DNA of 39,112 nucleotides from Hahella sp. Its GTDB lineage: Bacteria; Pseudomonadota; Gammaproteobacteria; Pseudomonadales; Oleiphilaceae. The notes under the pieces were generated by a model, which was not told the origin of the DNA, searched no databases, and saw only the letters and a list, made by a program, of their open reading frames with translations. This document shows positions 8,182 through 16,083 of this stretch, piece after piece (within the stretch, counting starts at the first letter, position 1; each line of letters opens with the position of its first letter). The position numbers and the translations under genes were made by a program. The DNA lies in the NCBI GenBank assembly GCA_028280065.1, contig JANQMN010000089.1, forward strand, positions 1 to 39,112, written 5' to 3'.

Positions 8182-9243
8182 ATGTGGTCAAACATAAAAG
8201 AGTTTTTTATCGAGCGTTGGGAAGATCTGGATGATTATCTGGGCGGCCGAAAGTTGGTCCGGGGTATTGGCGCTCTGGTGCTGGTGTATCTGGCAGCTTG
8301 TCTCATCTTGGGTTGGTATTGGAGTTTCGAACCCGCTGAGTTCGATGTCAAACAGACGACCGAGCAACTTGCCCAGGAACAAAATCGCAGAGTTGTCATC
8401 GGTTCGCACACTGTGGCTACACTCGTGACCGTTGCCGAAAAAATCGTTAAAAAGGACCATCGGCTCAAAGGTGGTTATATAAGCAATGACCTGTTTCCGC
8501 CGGGATTGTGGCTGGACAATATCAAGAACTGGGAATTCGGAGCCTTGGTTCAGGTGCGTGACCTCAGCCGGTCCTTGCGGAAAGATACCAGCCGCTCGCA
8601 AAGCCAGTCGATCGAGGATAAAGATCTCATCATCGCTGAGCCTCAGTTCAATTTTGACAACAGCTCCTGGATCCTGCCTTCCACCGAGGCCGAATACCGC
8701 AGCGGAATTAAGGCGTTGAAGAGCTATATGGCGCGGCTATCCGATCCTTCCCAGCCGGATGCGCAGTTTTATGCGCGAGCGGATAACCTGCGCAATTGGC
8801 TAACCGATGTCGAAACCCGTTTGGGCAGCCTTTCCCAACGTCTAAGCGAAAGCGTCGGCAAGCGCCAGTTTAACCTGGACTTGGCAGGCGACACCTCCGC
8901 CCAGCAATCTACCGAAAGGTTGATTGAGCAGGAGCTAAAAACGCCTTGGCTGGAAATAGACGATGTGTTTTATGAAGCGCGTGGAACTGCCTGGGCGCTC
9001 ATTCATCTGTTAAAAGCTGTGGAAATCGACTTTGCCCAAGTGCTTGAAGACAAAAACGCCACGTTGAGCATGCGGCAGATTATTGTCGAGCTCGAGGCCA
9101 CTCAGGAAACAGTCTGGAGCCCCATGATATTGAACGGCAGCGGCTTTGGCATGCTTGCCAATCACAGTCTGGCCATGGCCTCCTATATTTCCCGGGCCAA
9201 TGCCGCGATTATTGATCTCCGGAGCTTATTGGAGCAAGGTTAA
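8182..9243 (+). CDS. DUF2333 family membrane-anchored protein
   Basis: The product (353 residues) matches the DUF2333 family, which has no established function. A cytosolic N-terminus of about 26 residues precedes a single membrane helix (about 27-47), so the rest is probably periplasmic. That part is largely helical and includes a Ser/Gln/Lys-rich loop and the segment DDVFYEARGTAWALIHLLKAVEIDF, which looks typical of the family. AGGA lies nine bases before the ATG. It follows the LapD-type receptor by 88 bp in the same direction, so joint transcription is likely; a functional tie to that receptor is inference. It ends about 30 bp from the convergent aldo/keto reductase gene. Confidence 0.8.
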   Translation: MWSNIKEFFIERWEDLDDYLGGRKLVRGIGALVLVYLAACLILGWYWSFEPAEFDVKQTTEQLAQEQNRRVVIGSHTVATLVTVAEKIVKKDHRLKGGYISNDLFPPGLWLDNIKNWEFGALVQVRDLSRSLRKDTSRSQSQSIEDKDLIIAEPQFNFDNSSWILPSTEAEYRSGIKALKSYMARLSDPSQPDAQFYARADNLRNWLTDVETRLGSLSQRLSESVGKRQFNLDLAGDTSAQQSTERLIEQELKTPWLEIDDVFYEARGTAWALIHLLKAVEIDFAQVLEDKNATLSMRQIIVELEATQETVWSPMILNGSGFGMLANHSLAMASYISRANAAIIDLRSLLEQG

Positions 9244-9273
9244 GGCCGTTGCAATCCGCTGGCAAGGAGCTGT

Positions 9274-10062
9274 TTAGCGGAGTAGGTTGCGGGTAGCTTT
9301 GACATTCGCCCGAAGGTGCTCGGGATTGAGTGTGCCGATAATAATGCTAGACACTCCCTTTGCTGCAAAGACGTGGCCGAGGCTTGCTTCAAGAGTTGGC
9401 TGCATTTCACCCTGCCCGCACAGATGATGGCCGCTGGCAAAAGCCTTTTTTACCAAAATACCTTTCTGGTTTTGCTGTGCCGCATCAATGACCGCTTTTT
9501 CCTCGGTGGCCTGGAGGTTGTAAGTCACCATTGCGAGATCGAGCTGTTCTAAGGCAGCCAAACCACCTTCGACGGTTTTAGTGGACATGCCGACCGCCCT
9601 GACCAGGCCTTTTTGCTTCAGGCCGAGAAGGGCGGCAGGGGCGTCGGTTTGCTCAAGGATCTGCAGGTCATTGCCATCGGAGTGGATAAGCAATGCATCT
9701 AGATAATCAGTTTTCAAACGTTGAAGACTTCTTTCCACACTCCTAAGAACGTAGCCGGCACTGAAGTCGAACGTGCTTTTACCGTCCAGAAACTCTTCAC
9801 CTACCTTGGTTGCCAATAAAAACTCCTGGCGGCGTGAACCGAGTAGCTGGCCTAGTCTTTCTTCGCTTGTGCCATAGGCAGGAGCCGTATCGAGCAGATT
9901 GATACCCAGTTCCAAGGCCAAATCCAAAAGAGAAATGATTTCGATGTCGGTGGGCAGCGCGAATCCCCGTGGGTATTTTACTCCCTGATTGCGTCCGAAC
10001 TTTACCGTTCCCAGACCGATAGGGCTAACCGATAGGCCGGTGCCCCCTAACTGGCGAAGCAT
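9274..10062 (-). CDS. Aldo/keto reductase family oxidoreductase
   Basis: An NAD(P)H-dependent reductase of the aldo/keto reductase superfamily, 262 residues, with a TIM-barrel fold. The catalytic tetrad is recognisable: D58 and Y63 in LLDTAPAYG, K86 in LLATKVG, and H127 in DALLIHSDG. The C-terminal SSIIIGTLNPEHLRANV fits the cofactor-binding end. The substrate cannot be told from sequence. A start upstream at a TTG (10083) is possible, but the ATG at 10062 shares one base with the stop codon of the upstream FAD gene (TGATG), with AGGA about a dozen bases before it, so translational coupling is likely. It is the second gene of a two-gene operon. Confidence 0.87.
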   Translation of the reverse strand: MLRQLGGTGLSVSPIGLGTVKFGRNQGVKYPRGFALPTDIEIISLLDLALELGINLLDTAPAYGTSEERLGQLLGSRRQEFLLATKVGEEFLDGKSTFDFSAGYVLRSVERSLQRLKTDYLDALLIHSDGNDLQILEQTDAPAALLGLKQKGLVRAVGMSTKTVEGGLAALEQLDLAMVTYNLQATEEKAVIDAAQQNQKGILVKKAFASGHHLCGQGEMQPTLEASLGHVFAAKGVSSIIIGTLNPEHLRANVKATRNLLR

Positions 10063-11267
10063 CACGCCAGCAGTTCCTGCCAAATCGGTGTGGCAATCTT
10101 GGGTTGCGAAAGGAAACGCAGTTGACTGTAGTCTGATGTGCTCTGCGGAGTAAGCTGATCGGATTCCAGTTTTTTCATGACTTCATCTGCCAGATGAGGC
10201 GTTAGGGCCAGTTTGGTCGGCCAGCAAGTCAGAATGTTATGCTGTTGATGGACAAACGCGGTATCCGGGCGCAGCATAGTGCGCTGCTGCGGTTCGGCCC
10301 GATGGATCATGAAACTTCCCCATTGCGTTTGCCCGAGATCCACCCAGGGTAAAACTTCTTTTATCAGGGTTTTGGCAGAAGCTATTTGAGTTTCCCGATC
10401 CAATTCCACACCAGTTTCCGCCAGATTACCGCCCAAATACCATACCGGTTGTCCGTCATCCATCCAATGCGAGGTGATAGTGATCAGCGGTTTTGAGCCT
10501 GCACCGATACAATGCGCATAAATCGGTTGGGAGTAATTATGCTTCACTATCACCATGTGCAAAGGTCTGCGCTGCATGGCTGGGCGATTCAGGTTGGCCA
10601 AATGCAGGAGGCTCTCATTGCCTTCTCCCGCCGTTAGAATAAAACGCTGCGCCGTCACTTTTACCCGTTTATTTTTTCCTTGCAAGGTGACTGCCGCGAT
10701 GCTGCCGTCTTCTGCAACTTCAATGCAGCCTGGCTGACTGCAGTCAAACTTATAAATACTCTCCTCGGCCTGGTCCACGAGTTGGCTTACCAGAGTGGGC
10801 ATATCCAGCACCAGTTCATTCAGTGCATAAAAATTGCCACGGAAATCCTCGTGCTGAAACGCTTCGGGACGCTTTTCTCCTGCTTCGGCAGCCACCTTGC
10901 CGCGAATCGCTTTGCTGGCAAAAAAGGACGTTAGCTTAGACATGAGTTTGTCGCGTGACCACATGTAGTGGTGCTCCGACAGGACCTTGACTTGCCGCAA
11001 ATCGACTTCGCCGTCGCCGCGTAAGCAGGCACGCCATCTTTCCGGCATCGAGGAGATCGCGTTTGCGGCATTGCTGAGGGAGCCATGCAGAGTATATTTC
11101 GTGCCGCCATGAATAATACCCTGGGAACGCATACTTTGCAGTCCACCCAAAGCCTTCTTTTCCAATAGCAAGGTGCTGTACCCGGACTGGCGCAGGATCT
11201 TGTTTAGCCAAAGGCCTGATATTCCAGCTCCGATGATGACAATATCCGTTTTAAAATTGCAGGTCAT
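10062..11267 (-). CDS. FAD-dependent oxidoreductase, D-amino-acid-oxidase-like fold
   Basis: The 401-residue protein starts MTCNFKTDIVIIGAGISGLW, a Rossmann dinucleotide-binding motif with GAGISG at 13-18, followed by an acidic strand end (LLLEKKALGG) and SQGIIHGGTKYTL, resembling the FAD-binding region of glycerol-3-phosphate and hydroxyacid oxidases. A second FAD-contact segment is RFILTAGEGNESLL. The reaction is not known; no signal peptide or membrane segment is seen. The frame is open for 39 further codons upstream, but the ATG at 11267 has GGGGAT just before it and places the Rossmann strand at the N-terminus as expected. Its stop overlaps the start of the aldo/keto reductase gene, so the two enzymes probably act on related substrates. 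Confidence 0.82.
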   Translation of the reverse strand: MTCNFKTDIVIIGAGISGLWLNKILRQSGYSTLLLEKKALGGLQSMRSQGIIHGGTKYTLHGSLSNAANAISSMPERWRACLRGDGEVDLRQVKVLSEHHYMWSRDKLMSKLTSFFASKAIRGKVAAEAGEKRPEAFQHEDFRGNFYALNELVLDMPTLVSQLVDQAEESIYKFDCSQPGCIEVAEDGSIAAVTLQGKNKRVKVTAQRFILTAGEGNESLLHLANLNRPAMQRRPLHMVIVKHNYSQPIYAHCIGAGSKPLITITSHWMDDGQPVWYLGGNLAETGVELDRETQIASAKTLIKEVLPWVDLGQTQWGSFMIHRAEPQQRTMLRPDTAFVHQQHNILTCWPTKLALTPHLADEVMKKLESDQLTPQSTSDYSQLRFLSQPKIATPIWQELLA

Positions 11268-11295
11268 CGCTATCCCCGATGATTTTGGTGGCGGA

Positions 11296-11323
11296 AGTAT
11301 AGCAGTCGGTGACCCCATCCCAA
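11296..11323 (-). promoter_or_regulatory. Candidate sigma-70 promoter for the FAD/aldo-keto operon
   Basis: On the minus strand, TTGGGA (11323-11318) and TATACT (11301-11296) are separated by 16 bp, with the -10 ending 28 bp before the chosen FAD gene ATG. The spacing supports both the promoter and the shortened start. The -35 is only a partial match. Confidence 0.45.
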
Positions 11324-11470
11324 ACCAAACTAGATGACAAAACGTTGAGGAAGTCCGAAGACCCGCGCAAATCCTGGCAGGCAAAGCCGTTTTGGCCTGC
11401 TAGACTGGCGGCACTTGCCGACACCTAATCTGTTATGACGCGCTACTTATAATCGGTTTTATGGACGCTG

Positions 11471-11501
11471 GCTCTGCTGCCCTTCGCTTTAGCGGCAGAG
11501 C
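11471..11501. repeat. Hairpin with imperfect 10-bp arms downstream of tolC
   Basis: GCTCTGCTGC (11471-11480) and GCGGCAGAGC (11492-11501) pair with one mismatch around an 11-base loop. It stands nine bases from a second, perfect hairpin. It may help end the tolC transcript. Confidence 0.45.
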
Positions 11502-11509
11502 GGGTTAAA

Positions 11510-11543
11510 CTTCGTTAAAGCCAATTGGGAGGCTTTAACGAAG
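11510..11543 (-). terminator. Perfect 13-bp hairpin, probable end of tolC transcript
   Basis: CTTCGTTAAAGCC (11510-11522) and GGCTTTAACGAAG (11531-11543) pair perfectly around AATTGGGA. It lies 57 bp beyond the tolC stop on the tolC strand. Only TTTAA follows the stem rather than a clear T-run, so it may be an atypical terminator or a repeated hairpin element. Confidence 0.45.
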
Positions 11544-11599
11544 CTACATGAAGGTCTCAGGCAGCGTATCGATCTTTCGTAACCTTGCTGCCTGGTGAG

Positions 11600-12931
11600 C
11601 TAGAGGGCACCTACATTGACCGGCGCTTTCAACCAGGTATTGAGATTGGTCAGGTCCTGTTCGGTCAGGACCCCGGCGACTTGCCGGAACGATAATTGGT
11701 TAATGATATAGTCATAAATAGCATTGGAATAGTTGTTTAACGAAACGAAATACTGGCGTTCCGCATCGAGAACTTCCACGATGTTCCTGGTGCCGACATC
11801 GTAGCCAGCGCGGGTAGCTTCTAATGCGCTTTCGTTGGATACCGTTTCCTGCTTGCGGGCCTGAATGGCTTCGACATCGGTTCGCAGGGTGCGGTAAAGG
11901 CTACGCAGTTGTACGCGAATATTGCGCTGAGTGGTTGTCAACGCTTGCTCCGCCTGGTCCAGCAGGTGTTTCGCCTGACGCACACCTGCAGTGACGCCAC
12001 CGCCGGCATATAGGGGCATACTTAGGGTTATTCCGATCGAGGAATCGCGGCTTTGGTCGTCAGCCGGACTCGGGCCGTCGAAATCGCTGTAGCCATAGCT
12101 GGCCTCGGCATTGATGGTGGGATAATGCCCGGCTTCGCGGGCTTTGACAGCGCTTTCGGCGCTTCGAACATTCCATTTGGCCGCCAGCATCTGGGGGTTG
12201 TTTGCATAAGCGATTTTCTCCCATTCGTCGAGGCTTTTGTCATCCTCAAGGGATAGCGGGAAATTCGGACTTAAGGTAAGCACACGGTCGGTGAACTGCC
12301 CGGTAATGCGCTCCAATACTTCCAAGGATACATCCAATTGCTGTTGAGCGTTTATCCGGCTGACTTTCCCAGAGTCGTAGATTGCTTTGGTCTCATGCAC
12401 TTCCGTAATCGCGATAAGGCCGACTTCAAAGCGTTCCTTAGCCTGCTCCCATTGTCGCTTGAAAGCTTCTTCCGCGCGTTTGGTCGTGGTCAACGTGTCC
12501 CAGGCGCGCAGTACTCCGAAATAGGCATCCGCAGTTCGAAATATCAAGCCCTGTTGGGCTTCGAGATATTGTGCGTCGGCTTGGAGCTGGGAAAATTCGC
12601 TAGCCTTGAAGTCATGGTAAGTATCCAGTTTCAATAGCGGCTGAGAAACACTGACGCTTGCACCCGTCGATGAATAGCCATCTGATGCGCCGCTATCGCG
12701 GTCAAAATCGCTGTAGGTGGAGCTGGCGCCCAGGGCGACGGTCGGTAACAGGCCGGAACGGGCAAGATTAACGCCCTCTGCATTGGCATTGCGGCCAGCC
12801 AGCGCGGCTGCCAGTTCCGAGTCGTAAAGGGTGGCTTTGCTGTAAGCGGTAGCCAGGTCAATAGCCAAGATTTGGCTACTGGCGCTCAGCAAAAACATGC
12901 TAAATAAAACGCTTTGCACAACAGATTTCAT
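11600..12931 (-). CDS. tolC: TolC family outer-membrane efflux/secretion protein
   Basis: The 443-residue product is a TolC-type outer-membrane channel that works with inner-membrane transporters in type I secretion or drug efflux. A signal peptide covers about residues 1-23 (hydrophobic VLFSMFLLSAS, cleavage near SQILA-IDL). Two homologous halves follow, each with long helices. The first half has LARSGLLPTVALGASSTYSD and VSVSQPLLK. The second has AREAGHYPTINAEASYGYSD and GITLSMPLYAGGG, then ATRAGYDVGTRNIVEVLDAER, all typical. AAGGA lies before the ATG. Length and C-terminus fit a complete protein. It is divergent from nudF. No membrane-fusion protein or ABC exporter is adjacent, so the partner pump is encoded elsewhere. 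Confidence 0.93.
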   Translation of the reverse strand: MKSVVQSVLFSMFLLSASSQILAIDLATAYSKATLYDSELAAALAGRNANAEGVNLARSGLLPTVALGASSTYSDFDRDSGASDGYSSTGASVSVSQPLLKLDTYHDFKASEFSQLQADAQYLEAQQGLIFRTADAYFGVLRAWDTLTTTKRAEEAFKRQWEQAKERFEVGLIAITEVHETKAIYDSGKVSRINAQQQLDVSLEVLERITGQFTDRVLTLSPNFPLSLEDDKSLDEWEKIAYANNPQMLAAKWNVRSAESAVKAREAGHYPTINAEASYGYSDFDGPSPADDQSRDSSIGITLSMPLYAGGGVTAGVRQAKHLLDQAEQALTTTQRNIRVQLRSLYRTLRTDVEAIQARKQETVSNESALEATRAGYDVGTRNIVEVLDAERQYFVSLNNYSNAIYDYIINQLSFRQVAGVLTEQDLTNLNTWLKAPVNVGAL

Positions 12932-12975
12932 GTGGTTTTCCTTGAATGCAATTGCCGTAGAAGGCTAAACGGCCA

Positions 12976-12981
12976 AGTATA
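12976..12981 (-). promoter_or_regulatory. Candidate -10 box for tolC
   Basis: TATACT on the minus strand, 44 bp before the tolC ATG. The hexamer at the right distance for a -35 (TTCGCC, 17 bp away) is a poor match, so an activator may be needed, or the call may be wrong. Confidence 0.35.
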
Positions 12982-13033
12982 CTGTTTGATGAACAAATGG
13001 CGAACCAGTTGACTTATTTTGAAATTTTATGAA

Positions 13034-13068
13034 ATTATGCCATGTGTTCAGTGAACACATGGCATAAT
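13034..13068. repeat. Perfect 35-bp palindrome between tolC and nudF
   Basis: The left arm ATTATGCCATGTGTTCA (13034-13050) and its exact reverse complement (13052-13068) flank a single G. Seventeen perfect base pairs is far beyond chance for a region of this size. It sits 52 bp upstream of the candidate tolC -10 and about 220 bp before nudF. No T-run follows on either strand. An operator for a large dimeric regulator or a cruciform-forming element are the main options. Confidence 0.8.
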
Positions 13069-13241
13069 ACAGTTAAATCCGAATGATTGAAACAGTTTTT
13101 CTTTAAAGCCTGACGCTTTGCGATTAACCTCTCCTGAATACGGATGAATCTCATAAATTGCCTACTGTGAGGCTATATCCGGAAGGACACTGCACCAGTT
13201 TGTTTTAGTACGGCAAGATAGCAAATAATTTCTGCTTCTCC

Positions 13242-13247
13242 TATACA
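13242..13247 (+). promoter_or_regulatory. Candidate -10 box for nudF operon
   Basis: TATACA (within TATACAAT) lies 38 bp before the nudF ATG. No good -35 stands 16-18 bp upstream. A weak candidate. Confidence 0.3.
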
Positions 13248-13285
13248 ATCCTCAGCTTTTAGTATGACCATCAGGGTACCGGACC

Positions 13286-13918
13286 ATGACAGAATCGATG
13301 TTCAAGTTTGATCGCCAATTTTCTGCGGAAGATGCCAAAATCACCCATCGGGAGTTAAGTTTTTCGGGCTTCTTTCAGATTGAAACGCTGACTTTGCAAC
13401 ATGCATTATTCAATGGCGGTGAAATCCATCCAATCAAACGGGAGCTCTTCGTTAGAGGTGCTGCGACCTGTATGCTTCCCTACGATCCCGAGGCTGACAA
13501 GGTTGTGCTTTGTGAGCAGTTTCGGGTAGGAGCGCTAGGAGGTAAGGCCAGTCCCTGGTTATTGGAGTTGGTGGCCGGCATCAATGATCATGGGGAGTCG
13601 CCGGAACAGGTGGCCAGGCGGGAAGCAGAAGAAGAAGCCGGGTTGCAAGTCGAAAAATTTGCAATGATTTGCGAGTATTACCCTTCTCCCGGAGGCAGTA
13701 ACGAATGGATTACGTTGCTCTGTGGCAAGGTCGATAGTCAGGGTGCGGAAGGCATCTACGGATTGCAACATGAGGGTGAGGATATACGTGTTCATGTGCT
13801 CGACCGGGAAGATGCTTTTGCACTGCTAGCTGCCGGTAAAATTAATAATGCGGCAGGAATTATTGGTTTACAGTGGTTGCAAATGAACTATGCTGAGCTT
13901 CAGGAAAAGTGGAGCTGA
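13286..13918 (+). CDS. nudF: ADP-ribose pyrophosphatase (Nudix hydrolase)
   Basis: NudF hydrolyses ADP-ribose to AMP and ribose 5-phosphate, limiting free ADP-ribose in the cytosol. The 210-residue protein carries the Nudix box at about 98-120 (GINDHGESPEQVARREAEEEAGL), with the REAEEEAG core that binds magnesium. The PSPGGSNEWITL segment downstream is the part of the family that supplies the catalytic loop and substrate contacts. ELVAGIN before the box is also typical of ADP-ribose pyrophosphatases. It is the first gene of a plus-strand run with DUF1249, cpdA and yqiA, an order shared with Pseudomonas, where tolC is likewise close by. Confidence 0.92.
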   Translation: MTESMFKFDRQFSAEDAKITHRELSFSGFFQIETLTLQHALFNGGEIHPIKRELFVRGAATCMLPYDPEADKVVLCEQFRVGALGGKASPWLLELVAGINDHGESPEQVARREAEEEAGLQVEKFAMICEYYPSPGGSNEWITLLCGKVDSQGAEGIYGLQHEGEDIRVHVLDREDAFALLAAGKINNAAGIIGLQWLQMNYAELQEKWS

Positions 13919-13939
13919 TTAAAACCTGGCCAATTCATT

Positions 13940-14410
13940 GTGGGATCCCAAGACTTGTTAAATCGACGCTATGTGCCTGATATTGCAAAGTTTGGTGCAA
14001 TTTGCGAAGCCAACTATGTCCAGCTTTGCCGTTTGCTGAACGGGCTTGAGACTGGCGATTGTGTCCGGTATGGCTTGCATCATGCCGATTCTCACCTGGG
14101 CGTGATTAGAATTGAAGTCAAGGAAGCAAGCCGGTATACAAACCTGGTGTTATTGGAGCAGACCCAGGCTGCGGGAAAATGGCTGAACAATCCGCGGTTA
14201 TCGGTAAGGCTTTATCATGACGCCCGCATGGCAGAGGTTATCAGTTCCACCAATCACCCTCGGGTCGAGGCTGTGAACGGTTATCCGAACAAAAAAATGC
14301 ATCTTCCCGACGAAAAACTGCAGTTGAATTCCTTTTTGGCGGAATGGCTGAATTTCTGTATCCGCCATGGCCATACGGTAAAAGACATTCGACCCAATAA
14401 AAGCGTTTAA
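13940..14410 (+). CDS. DUF1249 family protein
   Basis: A 156-residue protein of the DUF1249 family, known mainly as a conserved neighbour of nudF and cpdA; its function is unknown. It opens RYVPDIAKFGAICEANYVQLCRLL, the family signature, and ends in a basic tail. Start: the frame is the same as nudF and directly follows its TGA, so translation must begin at the GTG at 13940 (or, less likely, the ATT before it); no clear ribosome-binding site is seen. It lies 21 bp after nudF and is probably cotranscribed. The C-terminal two-thirds shows no transmembrane segment or known catalytic motif. Confidence 0.85.
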   Translation: MGSQDLLNRRYVPDIAKFGAICEANYVQLCRLLNGLETGDCVRYGLHHADSHLGVIRIEVKEASRYTNLVLLEQTQAAGKWLNNPRLSVRLYHDARMAEVISSTNHPRVEAVNGYPNKKMHLPDEKLQLNSFLAEWLNFCIRHGHTVKDIRPNKSV

Positions 14411-14666
14411 GACGACTTGCTTGTCATTTCAGGACTAATGCAGAAGCTTGTCGTGGATGAGCGCGGTCGATCCAACTTCGCCTGAATACTGTCAACAACT
14501 CGGCAACTTTTTCATTTTTCTGGCGCTTTTTATTGTAAAAGCTTGAATTTGCAGCAGCCTGTTACTAATGTGCATAAAGAACGATTTTTGACTGTGCTTA
14601 CCGGCAGAACCCGATTTCCAGGTGCTTTGCGACCGGTTTGCTTAGGTAGCGAGACGGGACCCAATC

Positions 14667-15464
14667 GTGGCGGGAAACAAAGACCTGAGGATCATCCAGA
14701 TAACGGATTCACATTTGCGCAAGGAGCCCGAAGGGGTTTTGCTGGGAATGAATACCCGGGATAGCCTGGATGCGGTATTGGAGCTGATTCGTAATAGGCA
14801 GGAAACGCCAGATTTGGTGCTCGCCACGGGAGATCTGGCCCAAGACGGCAGTGCCGAAGCCTATCGCTGCTTTGCGCAGAAAATGTCTATGTTCAGTTGC
14901 CCTGTGGTGTGGTTTTCCGGAAATCATGATGACCCTGAGGTGATGGCTAAAACAGTCGAAGATCGTGATGCCTTTACGAAAGTCAAGAAAATGGGTTCGT
15001 GGAAGTTTATTTTCCTTGACTCTTCAGTCCGTGAGAAGGTGCATGGGGAGTTGTCCGAGGAGGATTTGGACCTACTGGCCAGAGAGTTGGCCAGAGATCA
15101 GGACCTGCACGTTGCGGTTTGCTTTCACCACCACCCGGTTACCGTCAACAGCAAATGGATTGATACCATTGGGTTAAAGAACCGGGAGTCCTTGTTTGCC
15201 ATATTGGACCGTTACTCACATGTCCGCCTGATTCTTTGGGGGCATATCCATCAGGAATTCGATCAGGTGCGCAACAATGTCAGGCTGTTGGCGACACCCT
15301 CGACCTGTGTCCAGTTCAAACCGCTGTCCAGAGAGTTTGCCGTGGACGATCAAGCGCCCGGCTATCGATGGTTGCGGTTGGATTCGGAGGGTGGCGTTGA
15401 GACTGCCGTTGTCCGCGCCGATCACATTGATTTTGTTGTTGACTTAAGCAGCAAGGGTTACTAA
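14667..15464 (+). CDS. cpdA: 3',5'-cyclic AMP phosphodiesterase (metallophosphoesterase)
   Basis: CpdA hydrolyses cyclic AMP to AMP and so tunes CRP-type regulation. The 265-residue protein has the full calcineurin-like metal-binding set in order: D14-x-H16 (TDSHL), GDLAQDG (D56), GNHD (85-88), HHHP and GHIHQEF. The Asn-His pair GNHDDP is present. In-frame TAG lies about seven codons upstream of the GTG at 14667 and no ATG intervenes, so GTG is the start. A 256-bp gap separates it from DUF1249, so it may have its own promoter, though I cannot point to one. The order nudF-DUF1249-cpdA-yqiA is conserved in gammaproteobacteria. Confidence 0.92.
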   Translation: MAGNKDLRIIQITDSHLRKEPEGVLLGMNTRDSLDAVLELIRNRQETPDLVLATGDLAQDGSAEAYRCFAQKMSMFSCPVVWFSGNHDDPEVMAKTVEDRDAFTKVKKMGSWKFIFLDSSVREKVHGELSEEDLDLLARELARDQDLHVAVCFHHHPVTVNSKWIDTIGLKNRESLFAILDRYSHVRLILWGHIHQEFDQVRNNVRLLATPSTCVQFKPLSREFAVDDQAPGYRWLRLDSEGGVETAVVRADHIDFVVDLSSKGY

Positions 15465-15495
15465 CCCCCGGCTTTTCGGCAATTACAGGCCTATC

Positions 15496-16083
15496 GTGTC
15501 TAAGTCCCGGCTCCTCTATCTGCATGGCTTTAACAGTTCACCGCAATCAGTGAAGGCCAGAACGCTTGGCGCCTGGATAGAGGCGCATCGGCCGGATATC
15601 GATTTCATGGTCCCGGCATTACCTTTTGCGCCTGCGCAGGCCATCAGACAGGTAGTTGATGAATACTTCACAGATGAACAACCGCTTGGCATTCTGGGAA
15701 GTTCGCTGGGAGGCTACTATGCGCTGTACTTGCATGTACGATTTGGAGTCCCGGCGCTGCTGATTAATCCCGCTTTAAAACCGTTTGACCTGTTGGATGA
15801 TTATCTTGGAGAAAATCAAAATCTCTACACAGGCGAGCGCTACCAGCTCGAAAGCGCGCATCTGCAGGAACTCCATGAACTTTGGGTGCAGCCTGTCAGT
15901 CCGGCAAATGAGATATTGGGGCTGGTGCAAACTGGCGATCAAACTTTGGACTATCGGGATGCCCTGAAGACTCTCGCCCGCCACAAACTCTGGCTGATGC
16001 CTGGGGGAAGTCATGATTTTGAAGGATTTGAGTCGGTGTTTCAGGCAATCCTGGGACATTTTAATCTTTTAATCCGCAATTAG
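15496..16083 (+). CDS. yqiA: YqiA-type alpha/beta-hydrolase esterase
   Basis: A 195-residue cytosolic alpha/beta-hydrolase of the YqiA family. LLYLHGFNSSPQSVKA near the N-terminus forms the oxyanion region. The nucleophile elbow GSSLGGYYA puts the catalytic serine at S70. A histidine in GGSHDFEGFE near the C-terminus completes the expected triad. Family members hydrolyse short-chain esters; the physiological substrate is not known. The start is the GTG at 15496, 31 bp after cpdA, giving the usual N-terminus. In Pseudomonas and Escherichia coli parE follows; here the glycine cleavage genes follow instead. Confidence 0.9.
   Translation: MSKSRLLYLHGFNSSPQSVKARTLGAWIEAHRPDIDFMVPALPFAPAQAIRQVVDEYFTDEQPLGILGSSLGGYYALYLHVRFGVPALLINPALKPFDLLDDYLGENQNLYTGERYQLESAHLQELHELWVQPVSPANEILGLVQTGDQTLDYRDALKTLARHKLWLMPGGSHDFEGFESVFQAILGHFNLLIRN

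Larger units (their letters stand above)
11268..11599. other. Gap between tolC end and FAD gene start
   Basis: No coding sequence is visible in these 332 bp. They hold the candidate promoter at 11296-11323 and two adjacent hairpins at 11471-11543, which lie where a tolC terminator would be expected. Confidence 0.6.
12932..13285. other. Divergent tolC/nudF intergenic region
   Basis: This 354-bp region contains no gene. It contains a perfect 35-bp palindrome at 13034-13068, a candidate tolC -10 at 12976-12981 and a candidate nudF -10 at 13242-13247. The rest is A/T-rich with no other structure I can support. Confidence 0.6.

Noticed and set aside
11268-11384. N-terminal extension of the FAD oxidoreductase
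   Set aside because: The extra 39 codons have no family likeness, overlap the promoter candidate, and the downstream ATG has a good ribosome-binding site.
12338-12637. Plus-strand reading frame inside tolC
   Set aside because: Lies wholly inside tolC on the opposite strand, with no family motif.
13034-13068. Bidirectional terminator between tolC and nudF
   Set aside because: The flanking genes diverge, so no transcript needs ending here, and no T-run follows on either strand.
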